DNA from: Hyphomicrobiales bacterium
GTDB lineage: Bacteria > Pseudomonadota > Alphaproteobacteria > Rhizobiales > Xanthobacteraceae
Direction: 5' to 3'
Assembly (NCBI GenBank): GCA_021730985.1
Contig: JAKFYI010000030.1
Coordinates: 62,001-126,000 of the forward strand
Length of the DNA stretch: 64,000 nucleotides
Positions 62,389 through 64,000 of the stretch are shown here, piece after piece; positions within the stretch are counted from its first letter, which is position 1, and each line of letters opens with the position of its first letter. A program made the position numbers and the translations under genes. The notes beneath the pieces were generated by a model that had not been told where the DNA came from, ran no database searches, and saw only the letters and a list, made by a program, of their open reading frames with translations.

Positions 62389-63555
62389 TCAAGTCTCGAC
62401 GATGCCTTCGGACGATCCGCTGGCGTTGGAACTGCGGCCGTGCGGCAGCGCGAGGTACGATCGTGAGCGCATCTCGATCAGGCGGGAGGCGGTGCGCCGG
62501 AATTCAGCAGCCTCGTAGCCGTCGCTTGCCTGGTAGAGTCCGTCCGGCTCCGCCGCAGCCGACGCGACGAGCTTCACCGCGTGATCGTAGAGCGTATCGA
62601 CCAGAATGATGAAGCGCTTGGCGGCGTTGCGCTGGTCGAACCCCATCACCGGGATGCGGTCGATGATCAGCGTGTGAAACTCGTGCGCGACACGCAGGTA
62701 ATCCGACGCACCGAGCGGCTGTTCGCACAGGTCATGGAAGAAGAACCGCGCCACGCCCATGGCCGCGCGGGGGACGCGCAGCCTGCGGCCCTTGACCGAC
62801 AACTCCTGCGGCACGCCGCTGGCGCTGCCGACCAGCTTGCGCCACGCTCCGTCGAGCGCCTCGGAAGCATCGTCGTCCGCCGGCACGTACCAGACCTTCT
62901 GGCCTTCGAGCTTCTCCAGCCGGAAGTCGGTGCGTGAATCCAGCCGCACCACGTCCATCTGCCGTTGCAGGGTTGCGATGAACGGCAGGAACAGCGAACG
63001 GTTGAGCCCGCCCTTGTAGAGATTGTCCGGCGCCACGTTCGAGGTCGCCACCACGACGACGCCCAATTCGAACATCCGCGTGAACAGCCGGCCCAGGATC
63101 ATCGCGTCGGCGATGTCGGTGACGTGGAATTCGTCGAAGCAGAGCAGCCAGCTTTCCTCGGCGATCTCCGCGGCGACGAGCCGGATCGGATCCTCGTCGG
63201 TGACCTCACCGTTCTTGATGTGCTGGCGGAACACCCTCACCCGCTCGTGCACGTCCGCCATGAACTCGTGGAAATGCGCGCGGCGCTTTCGCACCACCGG
63301 CGAGGCCTCGAAGAACAGGTCCATCAGCATGGTCTTGCCGCGGCCGACATCGCCGTGAATGTAGAGGCCCTTGGCGGAGCCCGTGCTTTCCTGTGAGCCG
63401 AACAGCCAGCCTATCGGCGTGGTGCGGCGCGCTTGCCGATGCGTCACGATGCGCCGCTCAAGATCGTCCAGCAGCGCCAGCAGCTTTTCCTGCGCCGGGT
63501 CGCGCTCGACCTTCTTGGTGACGATCAGCGCTTCGTAAAGCTCACGGACGGACAT
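62389..63555 (-). CDS. zapE: Cell division protein ZapE (AFG1-like ATPase)
   Basis: A 388-residue AAA-type ATPase. Walker A is HGDVGRGKTMLMDLFF and Walker B is LLCFDEFHVTDIADAMIL; an R-rich sensor region GLNRSLFLPFIATL follows, then the family-specific C-terminal RVAHEFHTLIIDRIPVMG. ZapE binds FtsZ under stress in E. coli; the yeast relative Afg1 acts in mitochondrial protein quality. In alphaproteobacteria it typically lies near mdh-suc, as here. Confidence 0.95.
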   Translation of the reverse strand: MSVRELYEALIVTKKVERDPAQEKLLALLDDLERRIVTHRQARRTTPIGWLFGSQESTGSAKGLYIHGDVGRGKTMLMDLFFEASPVVRKRRAHFHEFMADVHERVRVFRQHIKNGEVTDEDPIRLVAAEIAEESWLLCFDEFHVTDIADAMILGRLFTRMFELGVVVVATSNVAPDNLYKGGLNRSLFLPFIATLQRQMDVVRLDSRTDFRLEKLEGQKVWYVPADDDASEALDGAWRKLVGSASGVPQELSVKGRRLRVPRAAMGVARFFFHDLCEQPLGASDYLRVAHEFHTLIIDRIPVMGFDQRNAAKRFIILVDTLYDHAVKLVASAAAEPDGLYQASDGYEAAEFRRTASRLIEMRSRSYLALPHGRSSNASGSSEGIVET

Positions 63556-63707
63556 CGGGGCAAAGTCGCCCGAAACCCCCGCCCGCTCAAGCTGGCTGAT
63601 GCTTCCGGGCGCCGGTTTCCCTCCACCAAATCACGGAAAACGCCGCGTTAACGAGTTGGCTGGGATTGAAGCTTATCCTCGGGCAGTAGCGCTTTTGAGG
63701 ATCTCCC

Positions 63708-64000
63708 ATGGGCAAATCGGCACACCGCGGAACCGAAATTCGCGTCTTGAGCCCGGGCTCGATCGAGGATTTTCACGCCCACCTGGTCCGGCTCGACCGG
63801 TTCAGCCGCTTCCCGGGAGAGGACGACCGCGCCATCGACGTTCACTGCCTTGGGCTGGTCGCGGCAGGCGCCATTCTGGTCGGCGCATTCGTGGACGGCG
63901 TGATGCGCGGCGGCGCCGAGATCGTGCCCGACCGCACCGCGCGGCGCGCCGAGGCGGCCATCACCGTCGAAGAAGCGTTTGCGGATCGCGGACTGGAACG
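63708..64000 (+). CDS. GNAT family N-acetyltransferase (partial, N-terminus)
   Basis: The first ~97 residues of a protein cut by the right window edge. It starts MGKSAHRGTEIRVLSPGSIE at 63708 after a GAGGAT ribosome site. The DFHAHLVRLDRFSRF block and the strand GAILVGAFVDGVMRGGAEIV, followed by RRAEAAITVEEAFADRGLE, match the usual GNAT start (substrate loop then central strands). The acetyl-CoA loop itself lies outside the window. Confidence 0.75.
   Translation, partial: MGKSAHRGTEIRVLSPGSIEDFHAHLVRLDRFSRFPGEDDRAIDVHCLGLVAAGAILVGAFVDGVMRGGAEIVPDRTARRAEAAITVEEAFADRGLE

Overview
The window is GC-rich chromosomal DNA from an alphaproteobacterium. The order is almost certainly Hyphomicrobiales (Rhizobiales), in the neighbourhood of Bradyrhizobium, Rhodopseudomonas, Pseudolabrys or Xanthobacteraceae. 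The support is the gene order (rplU-rpmA ... obgE ... proB-proA-nadD-rsfS-rlmH-envC-ctpA; mdh-sucC-sucD-sucA-sucB-lpd; atpHAGDC without the Fo genes), the large number of orphan TctC/Bug-type solute receptors, and short palindromic repeats of a type I associate with these genomes. I see no tRNA, rRNA, CRISPR array, transposase or prophage gene.

Layout. 0-1.2 kb: a TctC receptor (cut by the window edge) and a lipocalin-like protein. 1.2-3.1 kb: rplU, rpmA and a GNAT acetyltransferase. 3.5-5.6 kb: a thiol dioxygenase followed by a four-domain rhodanese. 5.6-7.7 kb: RidA-like protein, ArsR-type regulator, EamA transporter. 7.8-22.9 kb: the conserved growth cluster (obgE, proB, proA, nadD, rsfS, rlmH, envC-like, ctpA), opened by accessory genes: two ABC_sub_bind receptors, a TctC receptor, class III alcohol dehydrogenase, a VanX-type dipeptidase and a cyclase. 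A 598-bp non-coding stretch before proA carries a near-consensus promoter and a string of tight hairpins. 23-26.5 kb: divergent polysaccharide deacetylase, rppH, a membrane protein and a sialidase-like protein. 26.5-31.5 kb: F1 ATP synthase genes atpH-A-G-D-C. 31.8-34.6 kb: an unusual metallo-beta-lactamase/pseudo-receiver/GAF protein and a polysaccharide deacetylase. 34.7-43.1 kb: transporters (MFS, Gdx/SugE, two tandem EamA), an acetolactate-synthase-like ThDP enzyme and three TctC receptors. 43.1-48.4 kb: priA, xerC, two uncharacterised membrane proteins and a short-chain dehydrogenase. 48.6-57.8 kb: the TCA-cycle block mdh-sucCDAB-lpd. 58-62.3 kb: an RND efflux pump with its lipoprotein adaptor. 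62.4-64 kb: zapE and the start of a GNAT protein.

How the genes fit together. Most of the window is housekeeping: ribosome and GTPase assembly, proline and NAD synthesis, envelope cleavage, oxidative phosphorylation and the 2-oxoglutarate to oxaloacetate arm of the TCA cycle. The accessory genes are dominated by solute capture (five TctC and two ABC_sub_bind receptors, none with its permease), small-molecule export (three EamA proteins, MFS, Gdx, RND) and redox or sulfur chemistry (thiol dioxygenase plus rhodanese, glutathione-dependent formaldehyde oxidation). The observations I would follow up first are the structured RNA candidate at about 16.78-17.14 kb, the MBL/pseudo-REC/GAF fusion, the dioxygenase-rhodanese pair, and the interspersed repeats that sit inside the TCA-cycle and ATP synthase gene blocks.
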